From positions 3,784,501 to 3,848,500 of the forward strand of contig OZ014412.1 of assembly GCA_963965975.1 (NCBI GenBank): 64,000 bases of DNA, read 5' to 3'. Below are positions 1-13,434 of the stretch, piece after piece (position 1 is the first letter of the stretch; each line of letters opens with the position of its first letter). The notes under the pieces are model-generated. The model was not told where the DNA came from. It searched no databases and saw only the letters and a program-made list of their open reading frames with translations. Origin of the DNA: Xestospongia bergquistia. Its lineage: Eukaryota > Porifera > Demospongiae > Haplosclerida > Petrosiidae. Both the position numbers and the translations under genes were made by a program.

Positions 1-51
1 GTAAGTGATCACATGATTTATGGATATGTCACATGACTTACTCTCTTATAG

Positions 52-175
52 TCCACTCAACTCTGTACTCAACCTATTATCAATACAACAGTAATGAGTT
101 GTAATTTAAAGAACTCTTCTGATTGTTATAACAGTGCTCAATGTCTACAGTGGTGTGTGTGTGTGCGTGTGTTCT
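52..175 (+). pseudogene. Receptor exon fragment (Cys-containing)
   Basis: After an AG acceptor at 50-51 the frame reads STQLCTQP, then NTTVMSCNLKNSSDCYN, before running into a (GT)n tract. The same exon recurs at 42972, near 12269, near 17010 and near 28815, always just downstream of Ig/FN3-type receptor fragments. I infer a decayed linker exon of the receptor family. The donor is not evident and the rest of the gene would lie left of the window. Confidence 0.45.
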
Positions 176-1041
176 ATTACATTTGATATACAATTATTCA
201 TCATATTATTGTCAATTTTAATAATATTTTTTGTAATAGCAAAAACTAAGAGTTATCTAAGTAAATGATAAAAAGATTTTTATACATAAATCTTATAATA
301 TAGACTACAATAAATAGATTAAACAAAACGTTTAGAGTACAAACTATCAAGGCGAATATAATATACTACTGAGAATAGATGACATTACTATATTTAGCAT
401 AGAGAGTAATTAGACACTATAATTATACACCTCAATTAAAACCATAATTAGAAATTATGTCATAACAACAACACACCTTATTTCTAATATAGTTACTATT
501 CAAGATAAAATATAAATATGGCATAGTACACATACCATCGTTGAGTGTTTAATAAAGATTAACTCTTTTAAATGAATAGAGAGCATAATATTACAAATCT
601 TCTATAAGACATTTCTTTGTTTCTTTTATAGTAGACAGTTTGTAGACTTTCTTGGTAGCACCTGAATATACCATTGTTACTTTATGACAATAGTCAATCT
701 CTTATTCAGTCATCACACACCCTAAAAGAACAAAGTTACACGTATATTACATGTAATACATATCAAGTTACATGAGGTAGGATCCTCCCCCTGTTTCATT
801 TTAATATCCACATGTAATTCTACTTGTACTGGCAACCAAAGTAAGTACATACATTGGCTGCCATTTGTTATTTTAGCATGTATACAGCCAAAATCTCATG
901 CCAAATAAATACCCAAAAATTTCTAAGAAACATGTTCTAATCTCTTTAAAGTCATATAGGTGTCATAAAAAATTTATATTGTTACTCTCATTTGTACTAG
1001 AACAGACACCAACAAAATACAAGATACAGGTATAGGCTTGA

Positions 1042-1309
1042 TTAATATATCTTAATAATAGGTACTCCATTTAACAAACACTCATTAGTATTAGAACAGA
1101 TACCATCAACAAAATAGTTAACAACACAAGCTCTTCTTGGTCTGTCTGATCTGTAGTAGTTAATACATATTATTATCATTTAGTAAATGTAGTACTTACT
1201 TGTTAGCATATGAACCATGTACCATAAGAGGATGATGAAAACTAACATGTCCTCTCTTTAAACCAGATGGAACAGGTTTGAACTGAGATAACTCATCATC
1301 AGTTAATAC
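1042..1309 (-). pseudogene. Phytanoyl-CoA dioxygenase-like 3' exons (relic)
   Basis: Two minus-strand exons can be spliced with consensus sites: 1309-1200 and 1150-1042. The first ends in phase 2 at a gtaagt donor and the second starts after ctacag. The protein reads [20 protein letters not shown], then [11 protein letters not shown], then SDRPRRACVVNYFVDG, and stops soon after GVPIIKIY. The HHPLMVHGS...N.S..PRRA...NY..DG pattern is what I recognise from the C-terminal half of the PhyH (phytanoyl-CoA dioxygenase) Fe(II)/2-oxoglutarate oxygenase family. The family normally continues past GVPII, so this end is truncated. Candidate upstream exons near 1740-1880 (frame broken; includes LGVQKMTYNQIA) and 1940-1990 are weak. 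The same pair is intact at 43962-44229 and 57064-57331, so it travels with the segmental duplication. Most likely a captured gene fragment. Confidence 0.55.
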
Positions 1310-2779
1310 CTAATATTACATATTATGGTCTATTAATAATGTTGTGCTCTATATAATTATAGTATTATGTTCTATAAAATCATGTCCTATAAGTAGTATT
1401 AAAATACTATATAAATAGTATTGTGTACTATAAAAATAATAATGTATAAATTGTATTATGTACTACAATAGTAATATTCTATAAATAGCATTGTGTACTA
1501 TAAATAGTATGTTCTATAAGTAGCATATTGCATAATAGTATGTTGAAACAGGTTTGAGCTAAGAGCTATAAATAATACTTTGCTCCACTTTTAGTTTTAA
1601 AATTATAAGTATTTAAATATTTATAATTTGATGACTTGTCTATCCCAACCTATCAAACTGCTATCCATGACATAAACATAACTTTAGTTTCCTGTCTAGC
1701 ATAATAGAGATAATTATACTCAGTATTAGTATGTTATATTTCAGTGGCTATTTGATTGTAAGTCATCTTCTGCACTCCTAGATCAATCTCATTAACACTT
1801 GGTTGTAAAGTAGTGTAGGAACCATGGAGGAGGGGACATAAGGTTCATGTGTCTTTCCACCCAAACTCAATGGTATTATGATTTATTAAACTATTATGTC
1901 AAATCTTATACTACTTCTTCAATAATAAAATTATTCTTACATTGTGAGATGTATTCTTGCGGCAATTGAAGGAGAGATTACCTAGGTTTATACAATGTGT
2001 GATTACAGTATTGACTTTTATATTATACATTTATTATAACATTGTCATATCTATGTCAGTTATATTGTTGGAACTACAGTATATACTGAATATTCATTAG
2101 TTGTATTAAAAGCAATGCTTTCATACTGAGAACTTGATAACTACTGATAGTTTCATCAGAAATTATTATTACTATTAATGACTTTTATCTAGTTCAAGTT
2201 AATTGTATGATACATAATGAGACAACTTATTATGTTCAACATTTAATATAATATAATGATAACTGAACTATAGTCTATCATGTTTAATGACTTCATGCAT
2301 ATGTTTTATATGTAAATTTATATGAGCCCTTATGGTGATACTTTCCTTTTATATAATATAGCAGTTACCTTTGAAACCATTGGATATCAGACTTAATGAC
2401 AGGAAGTACTATTGGAATAATTTGGTACCTTATTATTAGAAATTGAACAAGAAAAGACTAAGTTATTATAGAATAAATCAAGATCAATTTTAACATGAAG
2501 AGACTATTTACATTAAATGAGCTATATTTAAACAGCAGTACTCATAGGTTTTCTATAATGGCATTATGTGTAGTTACATGTCATTATAGCTAGTGGTAGC
2601 TAGTGATAGCTATATGTACAAATACAAATTAAATTTCCTTACAAGCAGATCATGATATGAAAAAAGCAATGAATAATTAATTAATAAACAATTAATAAGG
2701 TCAACAATTAAAATTGTAAAATGACATTAAATTTTAGAAATAAAATATTAGTGATACTATTGGTTTGGGTAATAGAAAA

Positions 2780-2948
2780 TTTAGTTTTAGTTTTAATATT
2801 ATTAATGTAGTCATATTAGTTTAGTTAGTATACTAAAACATTATACTCCTTACTAAATTATAGTTTAGTTTTAGTTTTAATATTATTAATGTAGTCATAT
2901 TAGTTTAGTTAATATACTAAAAACATTATACTCCTTACTAAATTATAG
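2780..2948. repeat. 84-base tandem duplication
   Basis: Two adjacent units (2780-2863 and 2864-2948) are nearly identical and begin with repeats of TTTAG. The same pair is present in the second segmental copy near 45697-45865, so the tandem event came before the large duplication. Confidence 0.8.
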
Positions 2949-3829
2949 TTTAGTTTTAGTTTTAGTATACCAAACAACACTAGTGCTGACTATGTTAGTA
3001 TCAAACAATTTTAAATTATCAGTACATAACAAGACCAATTATTTGATGAAAATGATATTAGAAAACGTGTCATAAATTTAGAGGATGTACTCATCATATT
3101 CTAGCTTCATGAGGTTACATTGTATATTGTGTTATGTCTTACACAATGATTGATAACTTTTCAATACTTTATTCTATGCTAATTTCCAATGTCTTCATTC
3201 TCTAATGATAAGTTACTATTATCATTGTCCTTGTTTATTTTCTTTTTATGAGTAAGTAAAACACTTACTAATTTATGTCAAAATGGAATTAAAGAAGAAA
3301 AAATATCCCTAATTAATATTTTATATGGTGATATTTCTGAGGATATATAACATTATTATATAATTCTTCTTGTTCTTTTAGTAGTTAGCATCCATTAGCA
3401 TTTTCTAGACATTACTCAATTTCATACACTCCCATATAAATTTATGTATATATTATTTTATAAGTTAAGTTATTATAAATAATGTACATTAATATTTGCT
3501 AACAATAATAATAATCTATTTGTACATAAGAAATATTATATATTCCAGTAACTATTTCAAGTTCAGTTCTAAAGGTAACGATGATAATTCATTATTTATA
3601 AGTAATAACTTTCATTATAATATAATAATAATTATTATATTATTAATATATTATATGAGTTATTAATACTATCCTTTCACACATGTCCATATATAACTCA
3701 AACATTGCATACTTACTTACATATAGTTTCAAAATATAATATTAAATCTATGTCATTGAATGTTAATACATTGACCGTGTTATCTATATCTGTGTGTATT
3801 ATTAATACTATTAGATATTGCCATATTGA

Positions 3830-3839
3830 TAATAATAAC

Positions 3840-3875
<36 letters not shown>
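3830..3875. repeat. (AAT)n microsatellite
   Basis: A run of AAT/ATA trinucleotides. In the copy at 39176-42000 the same site holds the retroelement fragment. In the 42921 copy it is reduced to a few GAT units. Confidence 0.9.
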
Positions 3876-3877
<2 letters not shown>

Positions 3878-4352
3878 TTAAGAGTGAATTTAGTGATTAC
3901 CAAAGAGGTATATATTAAGCACTAATGGACAATCAACAATAAGCAATAATAACTATATTAGTATATAACAAACATAATTAGAATATGATCATATAGTGGA
4001 CACTGAAGAAATACATAACTGAAGTATACACATTGTGTATACAACATAGAACTTTGAATTACCAGTAATATAATATGTATATTAATTATTAAATGTGAGA
4101 TTACAAAATTATGTAGTACAATATTATCAACTACACACTGTTCAGTTTATTACATTGTACAAACAATTACTGCTTTAATGACAACCAAATGATCCATTGA
4201 AGCAACAATTTTGATTTTAGAAAAAATGTTGGCTATTCCAGTTTCATTATGACCACAATGTACACAGATGCACACATATATATACAGCTGGTATATGACC
4301 AAGAGGACATACCAGCTGGGTAATACACTAAACAATTGTATTAACACACAAG

Positions 4353-4430
4353 ATGATCCTACTCTACTACACATCTGCTATACTGGTTGTTTGTCTCAGT
4401 ATCTATTGTACTATCCCTCTGTTAAGTGGT
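4353..4430 (+). CDS. Candidate signal-peptide exon
   Basis: From the ATG the frame gives MILLYYTSAILVVCLS and then a further short hydrophobic stretch ending near LLSGS, which resembles a secretory signal peptide. It could be a first exon for the downstream receptor relic at 5450-6570. The frame is disrupted in the second segmental copy near 46840, and no strong splice donor is visible, so this is tentative. Confidence 0.25.
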
Positions 4431-5449
4431 TCATGGTATTTAGTTGAGGATATTATTAAACTTAATAATGTTAGCATAATTTATAATGTTGTATATAGAG
4501 GGTTATTAAATGAAAGTAGTTCATTATTATCACTCTATTTGTAATTAAATTGTTATAACTCCAGTCCAAATAAGGTAATAATAATATAAGTACAGTATCT
4601 TTGTATATAATACACAATATAATGTAATGTAATAATAGACACAATACTGATATGATATAATATTGCTGTATATTGATGTAATATAGTATATATAAATTTT
4701 AGGATTGTGTTGTAATAACTTAACTATTTATTACCAATATAGTGTATAATCCCAAAGGGTTCTTTGGGTAAAAAACAACCCCCTTGTGACAATGTTCATC
4801 AACTATTTGTCTGTGTTGATTCCTCAAGTAAGATTTATAAATCATCATTGTTTTATAATATTGGTACTTATTTGAATTAATAAATAATGTCTACATGACC
4901 AAAATATTAATATAACCTGATTTCTTTAATATTCTTTCACAATTCTTATTTAAATTTGACAGTTGTCTGATACTTAAACTACAAAGACATTTGTATTGTT
5001 CAAAAAATAGATATTCACCTTTCTAGGGTGTGATTGCTATTTCCTACTATTATTTGCTATATTATTACATGTCTATTTTATATTGTTTTATATTATGTAT
5101 AATAATGTCATATTGTGTCTCCTGATTTTAAATGGGAATAGTTCAGTTATTGTGTATCACAATGTAATGATTGTTTATTAAAATATGACTACTAGTACTA
5201 GTGTAATTATCCAATTAATAACTATATCATAGATTATAATTACTATCAACTACTTCTGTTACTATTGATATTAATATTAATGTTACTATATATAGTATAA
5301 TATAATATAATATTAATAAATTAGTTGTATTATTGTGCATTACTACTATTACTAATTAATAATGTATCATAATAAGTATGTATATCTTTGTCATACGAAT
5401 TATCTAATATGAAAATGATTTGGTAGACATTGTATATTACTATATACCA

Positions 5450-6570
5450 AATTACAATGAAATTAGTTATATTATTGTTTAGTATTAGTGACTTTACTGA
5501 CCATTTTTCATCAACTAATATTATATCATTATCTCCATCACCTACACTACATACAGATAATAGTAAGTTATTATATTATTATAATTATTACATTAATTTA
5601 TACACACTACAGCAGTGAAACGTGATTCATCAGTAACAATTATTACTAAGTTTATACACACATATATAATATAGTGTTATTATTGTGAATTACCTTTTAT
5701 AGCTTTATCATATATGTGTTGTGCTGTCTCTCGTTATATGTATGTGACAGATTATCCAACAGTTAATATGTATATTAACAATGATGATGAACTACTTATA
5801 AAATATAATTCAAATGTTTTCTATTAATAAAAATCAATTGTGTAATATAAATATTACATGTTTTAACTTCCACTATACATTTAAATATTAACGACCACTC
5901 AGAACAGCTATACAAATAAGACTCCATTATCGAATGGTCCTATCCAACCTTCTATCCAACAATCTGCAGTACCATATAGTACAGTAGTACATGAGACATC
6001 AATAATGGAACAATATAGTTTAGTACAACTGTATTCTAAAAATGACCATCTGATGAAAAATATGCCAAACTTAGTCATAATGTACATGCTAGTACCCGAT
6101 TTTATGACCGTACTCAACATCCTCATTCTCATACTTCAACACCTATTCCACCTATGTATTCTATACTACCTACTAATGGTAACATGACAAGTTATATATC
6201 ATCACCTGACAGTCAGTACTCTACTTTGTCTAATAAAACAAGTGATAAATTAACTATTAAGAAGACAACAGGTCAGTAAACTTTACTATATAATAGATAT
6301 TATATTATATTTATTATATTAGAGTTAACTCATAAAGATCTAGTTACTTATGTTGCTCCACATGTAACTACAAAACTACGAGAGATAGGTACTGCTCTAG
6401 CACTAACTCCACCTGAACTAGATAACATTGAAGAGAACCATCAAGGTATCACTGGTGTGTTCCAACTCTGGTATGAAACTAAGAGACGTCCATATACCTG
6501 GGACACATTGTTAATAATATTGAGGTCACCAGCTGTGAATGAACCTGATCTTGCTAACCAATTAATATAG
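5450..6570 (+). pseudogene. Receptor 3' half: stalk, tail and death domain (D1)
   Basis: The region holds the C-terminal half of a gene H-like receptor. A stalk exon (about 5450-5571) reads SSTNIISLSPSPT...HTDN and ends in phase 1 at gtaagt, as in receptor genes C and D. A tail exon follows an AG at 5968-5969 (5970-6271) and encodes VPYSTVVHE, EQYSLVQ, then, after a 13-base net deletion relative to gene H, the tyrosine-rich tail out of frame. The last exon (6323-6570) is intact and encodes a death domain of 82 codons beginning ELTHKDLVTYVAP, with GVFQLWYETKRRPYTWDTLL in the helix 4-5 region. An AATAAA lies 119 bases after the stop. No Ig or FN3 exons lie immediately upstream. The frame loss in the tail argues for a pseudogene, although the death-domain exon alone is undamaged. 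Confidence 0.6.
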
Positions 6571-8000
6571 TGTCTATTGTGTTCAAACTTTGTGTGTGTT
6601 TTACTGTATATGTTTTTCCACTTCTACACATTTCATTTATTGTATATTTTTTTAAATATATATTTTTTGTCTCTGTTAAAACAACAACAATAAAGGTTAT
6701 GATAGCACATTGTTCACACTGTTGAGATCATCTGACTCACTGGCTTTTAATTAGCATTGCCAATACACACTAAATGTAATTTTATTGTACATGTATGTAA
6801 AGTACTTTGTGTGAATACATGTTAATTGAGATATGTGTGCTTGTATGTAAGACAACAGGTCATCCTCAATTTCATTTTTGTTTCATCCTTGTTGTCATTT
6901 TTGTCTTCATTCTCATATAATGGTATTATAATTTATCAAAAGAAAATTGTTTATAATTTTTATTCTTATACAACTTATATCTATATGTACTATAAGTCAA
7001 TTTTAGTAATAACTGTTGGGAATAAGTAATTATGTTAACAAATACACTATTGTATTGATTACAATGAAGTTAGTGAAAGGAGTACACAAACTTTTGTATA
7101 CTTCTTTGGAGTGGAATTTGAACTTACAAACATATTAGTTATCAAAAAAGGTATCATTAGTTGGACATATGACCTTGTTATGTTCTCTATTGATATAATT
7201 TTGTTAGTCCTAATTGTTTACAACGACTAATGTCTAAATACATGCCTGTTGTTTTCATTTTATCTGATTATCTATAACTTCACTTTTTATTGAAAGAAAT
7301 ATCAAATCATTCATATACTAATATCAACTTTTTATATCAATTACAACATAGTGATATTGTGATCTAAACTTATTAATCTAAGTCTATCGTGTACCTCATT
7401 AATTTTAACTCTTTAGACATTAGTTATTTGTTGATTTTCATTTTGTGAAATTTACTACAGACCAAACAAAAGAGGCAACTAGATTGACATATACATGTAC
7501 ACATACTAACAAAAGTCAATATTGATGTTTTTTTAACTGGATTAACTAAGTAATAATACATATTACTAATACATGCTATTATACTATGTACTATATGCAT
7601 ATATGTTGAGACATATTGATTTGATATAGTACATATGTTGAGATATATTGGTTAACAATAGATAGAGAAGTAAGTAGCAATAATAACTTGTCCACCAAAA
7701 AGCTTTGCAACATTATTATCTCATTAATCATAAAATGAGTTTCTAACTTATAGCAAAAGGCAGATCAATTGCTCTTCTGTGACCACTCCTTAAATTAGTA
7801 TAGTAAGTGAACATGATTAATAACTATCAGAATGGTGATATATTTCAATGCAATATTTTAGTACACAAGATAACTATAATTATATGATATATATATATAT
7901 GCTAGCAAATGATAGATAGTACAGATGAGATGTTAAAATTTAAAAGTATGCTTCACTGTGCAGCTGCTAGGTGGGTTATTGTACAAGTATTGTTCTCATT
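6571..8000. other. Intergenic, no gene seen
   Basis: AT-rich sequence with no convincing exon. About 6700-7260 is repeated downstream of the other death-domain end (about 59080-59640), and 7100-7450 is also repeated near 51690-52150. From 7555 the sequence matches 49670 onward. Confidence 0.6.
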
Positions 8001-8171
8001 ATGAAGTGGTCAGTGACACACATCTGGAGGTTATTGTTGATCATTATTCTACAGAACACCTGTGTCATATCAGTTCCTTTGAATTGGACCAGCCTTAAAG
8101 CAGATGTTCAACTATTAGTTCTTGGAGACACACCCTATACTATTGGCTTACAATTGGAATGCTCTCATTAA
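8001..8171 (+). pseudogene. Signal peptide plus partial Ig strand (module M1)
   Basis: The frame from ATG reads MKWSVTHIWRLLLIIILQ, a good signal peptide, then VPLNWTSLKADVQ and LQLECSH before a stop. The end resembles the first strands of an Ig domain up to its B-strand cysteine. The five main receptor genes have an intron between signal peptide and Ig, which is missing here. Copies lie at 50362-50532 (same length) and 59735-59854 (truncated). No donor or downstream Ig half is visible, so I treat it as a gene fragment. Confidence 0.5.
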
Positions 8172-8739
8172 TCATATATGACCAACCTATCTATGTTTTC
8201 CAATGTAAAAAACTGGCTTAGGCTGGCTATACAGTATTTAATCCAAAAATATTTATTATAATGCTAACTTTTGTTATACTTACATTACATATGGTAAAGA
8301 CTTAAACTTTAAGACTTTTTATTTGTATCAAAGAATCAAATATTCATTAATGATACAAGTAATTACAGCAGAAGTTATTATAATGTTAGTAACAACTACT
8401 GGGAAATAACAATTGGTATATAATTATACAAAGAAGGAGATTTAATTTAAAGTTATCATTTAGCTGTCTTACAGTTTTTAGTAAGATATCTTTTTAGGTA
8501 ATTTATAATATACTTGTCATAGCTTGAGGTAATGCAATTGAACCAATTAGAATAGGTATATTTAATCAACAACTGTATTAGTCAGATAGATAAAAGACAG
8601 AGAGTACATATTATATGATAATATACATTGAACAAAAGACGAAATATAAACGTATTGTTTCAATGAGAATTATGTCATAAAGTTTGAATTAATATTAGTA
8701 GGACATGTTACAAGAGGAGCTATTGTTAAAGGTTGTCTT

Positions 8740-9092
8740 ATTTCATTAACCTCCTCTACTTACAGTACTAACATATCATTGATGTGTTCTCCAGTATGTA
8801 GTAGTACAGTAATTGGATGTACATATGATATACCTAGTGGTATATATAATATGTATGTATATGATATTGAAGAGGAGGGTAGATTATCAGATCAGTGGGC
8901 AATATCATCTACTAATATCACTATTACTGGATTGGAACCAACTTATACATCTCTTGAAGTGACTTGCCCTGTATCACATTATGTTTCCAAGGTAACAGAA
9001 TTTCATATAACATAATAATAATAATATAGAACATGTTACAGCTGATGCTTTACAAGAGGAGCTATTGTTAAAGGTTGTCACATTTCATTAAT
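8740..9092 (+). pseudogene. Cys-domain exon, gene E type (module M1)
   Basis: The frame encodes ISLMCSPVCSSTVIGCTYD, IPSGIYNMYVYDIEEEG and ITITGLEPTYTSLEV, closely matching exon 7 of gene E (27685-28083). The segment carrying the CxxC motif is partly deleted here, and no splice donor follows. From about 9025 the first 65 bases of the exon are repeated once more, so a partial tandem exon duplication sits at the 3' end. Equivalent modules are at 51107-51462 and 60184-60549. Confidence 0.6.
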
Positions 9093-11504
9093 AATGTTAT
9101 AAAAAACCTAGTATAATAAAAGATACCATTTATCCTGATTACATTAATTATTAAAATGTAATAATGTTCTTATCATTGTTTTATCTAGTTTCATACAAAG
9201 AGCCATTGTAAGGTCAAATTCTTCCAATGCTTCAATATATAAGATCAATCAATAAATGGATACAGTAATGAATGAATGATAAATGATGAATAGATAAATA
9301 AATGGACAGACAGTTGAATAAGTACTTATCAAACAAGGCAATTAAGTGTCATGTAATATAATGACTTAATCACTCAATAGATTAGTTGACAAGAAACTCT
9401 TATAAAGAGAAGTAGGAACTTTGCCATGCTGTGTTAATATTGTATGAATTTATAATATAAATATCAAACATTACTAATGTACACTCATATAAACACATAT
9501 TAAAATACCCACTCATTCACTGATTCAAAATCTGTTATCTAAATCTGTCATTGATCTTTCATCATGTGTATACATGTAGAATTGATCACTTTAGTAAGGA
9601 CTGTGACACTTAGTGTATTAAGAAGTAACAGTCTAAGTAAATTTGTTTCGTTTAAGTTAATTATAATTAAAACTGCTTTTAAAAATTGCTTTTAACAATA
9701 TTAATTTTCTTGATATTGTCCTTCATAATGGACAAATGAATGATGATAATTGTAATATCAATTAATAATAACAAATACCACTGGGAGGCAGTGTATTCTA
9801 ATATTATTCAAGAAGAAAAACTATAGAAGTTTTTTGGAATGTAACCTGTTTCATCTTCTGTGGATTATTACTAGAACTGAAACTATGTAAGTATGATAGT
9901 GTTCAATGACATGTGTTTTATGATTATAAACTATTGATTGATGATGTTCTTAAGTGAGTATATAATGTAATGATAATTTCTAATGTTCTTATAGACTTAT
10001 ACTTAGAGGTTGATTATTTAACAGTTTAAAAGTATCAGTCAAAGTAAGTCAGTTTAATCTACACTGCATGTGATTACAAATTTAGGAGAATTAGTCAATT
10101 TTTACATTTAGTTTATGTATTTGTTAACTTAACATTAGTACTGATAAGTTATATGATAACAATATAATTATATTATAACTAGTGTTGTTTTAGTATAATG
10201 AAACATATATAATTTTAATAGCTCATTTGAATTCCTTTATTTTAGTTTTAAGTAAAATAGTATCTTGAGCAAAGTCAAATAAGTAATATTTAAAACATTA
10301 GATCATATTGTACAACATTTCCCAAAAAAGTTCTTCCCAGGATATGAGCCATATTAATTTAAAAAATGAAAATAATCCATTTTGTTATGGATTACATATA
10401 GTTATAGCTGGTGGTAGCTACAAATTAAGTTAAATTTGTTATGTTTTTTGAGTAAAATGCAACGTATAACAAAGTCAACAATATTAAGTTATCAAAATGA
10501 AATAACAAACAAAATTTAGATTTAGTTTTACTTTTTAATATAATTAAAGTAGTCAATTTTGGTTTAGTATTAGTTAGTATGCTAATAGGTTTTATCCTTT
10601 ACTAAATTATATATCAGTATTAGTTTTGGTATAATAAACACAATAATTATAACATTATGATGTCAAATGTTACAGCTGCATGTAGTCCTGGCACTGAGTC
10701 CTTTTCTAGAGATTAATTTACTCTATAATAGATATAACTATCCTTATTTCAAAGCCATTTTTATGAACTGGTCTTTAAATCTAATACAGTGTATACTGTA
10801 TATATAGTTATTTGATGGTGTGGTAGTACATTTTAAATTAGATATTACCATCAAGTGTAATCTCATTAGTAGTATAATAAATGCAATAATAACGTTTAAA
10901 TAATGTCAAACAAACCCTGAACATACTATAATTATTATTATCATATGAATTAATAGTTAATAGTTGGTATTAATTGGAACCACTGTTGTGAATGTTATCT
11001 TCTTAAAATAATCTATTCACCATAAGCTGTTTAATATTAGTACATGACAGTTGTACTAGTAGAAAAACATTACAATTGCTATAATAACAATAGTGGGTTA
11101 GGTTTTCCTTGTGGTGTAGTATTCACTTTCTAAAAGGAAATGTTAACTAGATAAGTTTAAAATGTAAATTCCCATTAAACAATGTTATATCAACCAACTA
11201 TGAAAGTGTTTCCTTTAGGACATAGTATCACATGATTTACATAGAGTTAGTTATGATACATAAAATATTATTGAAAGAATGGAACTACAATGTATTAATA
11301 CTAATGAGAATGTGATTTTGCTTTAACACAACAATTTACTTAATATATTTTATTATAATATTATAATAATGTATATTTTTGTTTACCAATTGTGTATATA
11401 CAGTGTTGGATTTCTTGTTAGTAAAGTATTACAATCTGTTATGATGAGGACTCCTCAGTACAACATCTATTGAATGGTTGTTGTTACTATATAGAGGTGA
11501 TATA
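9093..11504. repeat. Intergenic block repeated at the window's right end
   Basis: No gene is evident. Most of it is repeated: 9120-9715 corresponds to about 60590-61150, and 9715-11120 to about 62580-64000. Parts recur elsewhere, for example 9840-10100 near 32430-32700 and 9940-10130 near 21105-21260. TTTAGTTTTAG-type simple sequence occurs near 10230-10630. Confidence 0.75.
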
Positions 11505-12400
11505 ATGATAGGTCTACTGATCCTACTATTAACCTACAGCTGGTATATTATACCTTGTGTTACCAGTAAGTACAATACAAGTATTATGTTAATACTGACA
11601 TTATTTTATAGGTATCTTCACTATTGTACCAGAGACACAATATGTCTACCTCAATCATAATGTGACATTTGAGTGTGCTACTAACTTAACTGGATACACT
11701 ATCACATTTTCTTATAAAGGATCAGTAGCTGTAACAATAAATAAAATTGATTTTCCTAGTGGTGTTAAAAGGCCACAACAATCATTATACTAACTAGTGG
11801 TAACAATGGTACAGATGTATCATGTATAGCTTGTTTGAATAAAATGTCTAAAGGGATATCAGATATAGTATGTTAACATTACTGAATACCATGTAACATT
11901 TGTGACAAGTTGATCCAAGTTCTCAGATGCAGTCGATATCTCCAAGGATATCAGTTAGATCATTGTTGTATTGTCTCCTCCATTCACATTTACCTAACTA
12001 ATGGAGAATGTACACTTAATATTACTACAATCAATGGAGCAGGGACTGGAATATGGAACAGTAACACTACAATGTTTAAAACTGTCAAAAAACAATTAAA
12101 CTCTATCAGTCAGAAAATATAGTCCTTTCATAGATCCTATTGTTAATGTCTCCTATTTTAGTCACATGACTTATCATCAGAACAATAATTAAGTAGAGAT
12201 ATTACTTTAAAATAGCAGTAAGTGATCACATGATCTACCAATATGTCACATGACTTACTCTCTTACAGTCCACCCAACTCTGTACTCAACCTATTATGAA
12301 TACAACAGTGATGAATTATAATTTAAAGAACTTTTCTGATTGTTATGACAGTGCTCAATGACTTTAGTTGTGTGTGTGTCTGTTCTTTTACATTTGATAT
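11505..12400 (+). pseudogene. Ig/FN3 receptor fragment P1
   Basis: Exon 1 (11505-11565) encodes the signal peptide MIGLLILLLTYSWYIIPCVT and ends in phase 1 at gtaagt. Exon 2 (from 11612) starts IFTIVPETQYVYLNHNVTFE, continues to the Ig B-strand Cys and SYKGSVAV, then loses frame. The continuation TSGNNGTDVSCIA, carrying the F-strand Cys, is one frame away. A decayed FN3 follows (LNITTINGAGTG, near 12010-12070), then remnants of the Cys linker exon near 12269. The locus parallels 42138-43070, which is broken at a different point. I infer a dead short-form receptor. Confidence 0.65.
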
Positions 12401-13430
12401 AGAAACGTTCATCATATTATTGGCTCATGTCAATTTTAATAATATTTTTTAATAGCAAAAAGCTAAAAGTGATCTAAGTAAGTCAAAATGATTTTAATAC
12501 AAACATCTTATAATATAGACTACAATAATATATAATACAGTAGAAGATTATGTAGATAGTATAATTATATATGACAAATACCACAAATCATATTAACAAA
12601 AGGATCTCTAAAAGACAGTGACTTTACATGTAGTAGATCTTCCTGAATTCTAAAGGAAATGATACATATGATATAATGGAATATAGTAATAATCATATTA
12701 ATATGTCACTATCTTAGTATATATCTAATTTAATGACAAACAATTGTTCAAAATTGTTCTCCATTAAAAATACAATTTTACGATCAATTGTTATTAACAT
12801 ATCTAGTTCCCAAACACAACCTGCGTATATGAACAAAAGTTGATTGTTATAACATTACTAGTATCAAGAGGCAAGGGATGTCAGATTCCTGGATTATCAC
12901 TTTGATATATCAATTATTTGTTTACTGTAGTGTAATGATAATGTCTTATATATAATGATCACTAGTAGATTTGGTAGTCGATTATATTATAATAATTGAT
13001 GTCATTAAATCTCCTTAAAACTAATTGTCAATCCAATACCCAAAATTTATCAGACAATCTACTCTTAGATGTAAGTTCAAAAGTCACATAAATACAGCAG
13101 ATATATTGTTTACTTTAACGCATTTATTACATACTAAATCATTTTGAATCAAACACATGTGTCCTTTCATTTTTGTCCATTATAATTATAATAGATGATG
13201 TATATAATATTATCAACTATTGTTATAATTATAATAAATGTTATTAGAAAATTAATGTAATTAATATTTTATTATTATGTTTTTATTACATATTAAAATT
13301 TAATATATAAAGAATATAATAGTTATACATAATACAATTAACAGTGTTATTATAACATTGGATAGAAACAATAGGTGTTAAAATTATAATTAGAAATAAC
13401 ACAAGTAGATTGAGTGAGCAGTATATGAGG
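12401..13430. repeat. Intergenic block, second copy at 61580-62570
   Basis: AT-rich spacer without exons. It matches 61580-62570, including an imperfect inverted stretch around 13183-13230 containing TTATAATTATAATAGATGA and its partner. In the right-hand copy this block lies between segments matching 9.1-9.7 kb and 9.7-11.1 kb, so the order differs between copies. Confidence 0.7.
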
Positions 13431-13434
13431 TGTT

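Larger units (their letters stand above)
1..5429. repeat. Segmental duplication copy S1
   Basis: This block is repeated at 42921-47880. By eye about a dozen substitutions separate the two copies over their first 1.9 kb, plus small indels and a deletion in the second copy of the part matching 3980-4320. Further copies are 56378-58423 (matching about 318-2424) and 39176-42000 (matching about 320-930 and 3255-4120). It is mostly non-coding AT-rich sequence with microsatellites, an exon fragment at its left edge, and the minus-strand dioxygenase relic listed separately. Two short minus-strand stretches, near 770-840 (includes VELHVDIKMKQGEDP) and 586-670 (includes TMVYSG), keep similar peptide readings in the 56.6-56.9 kb copy and could be further decayed exons. 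The copy probably extends left beyond the window, because 42138-42920 precedes the second copy. Confidence 0.9.

Noticed and set aside
4150-4374. Minus-strand 74-codon frame in S1
   Set aside because: Not kept in the second copy, which lacks most of this stretch. No domain or splice signals.
5908-6187. Overlapping plus and minus frames across the D1 tail exon
   Set aside because: The plus frame at 6005-6187 leaves the receptor tail reading after the 13-base net loss; the minus frame is antisense to the tail.
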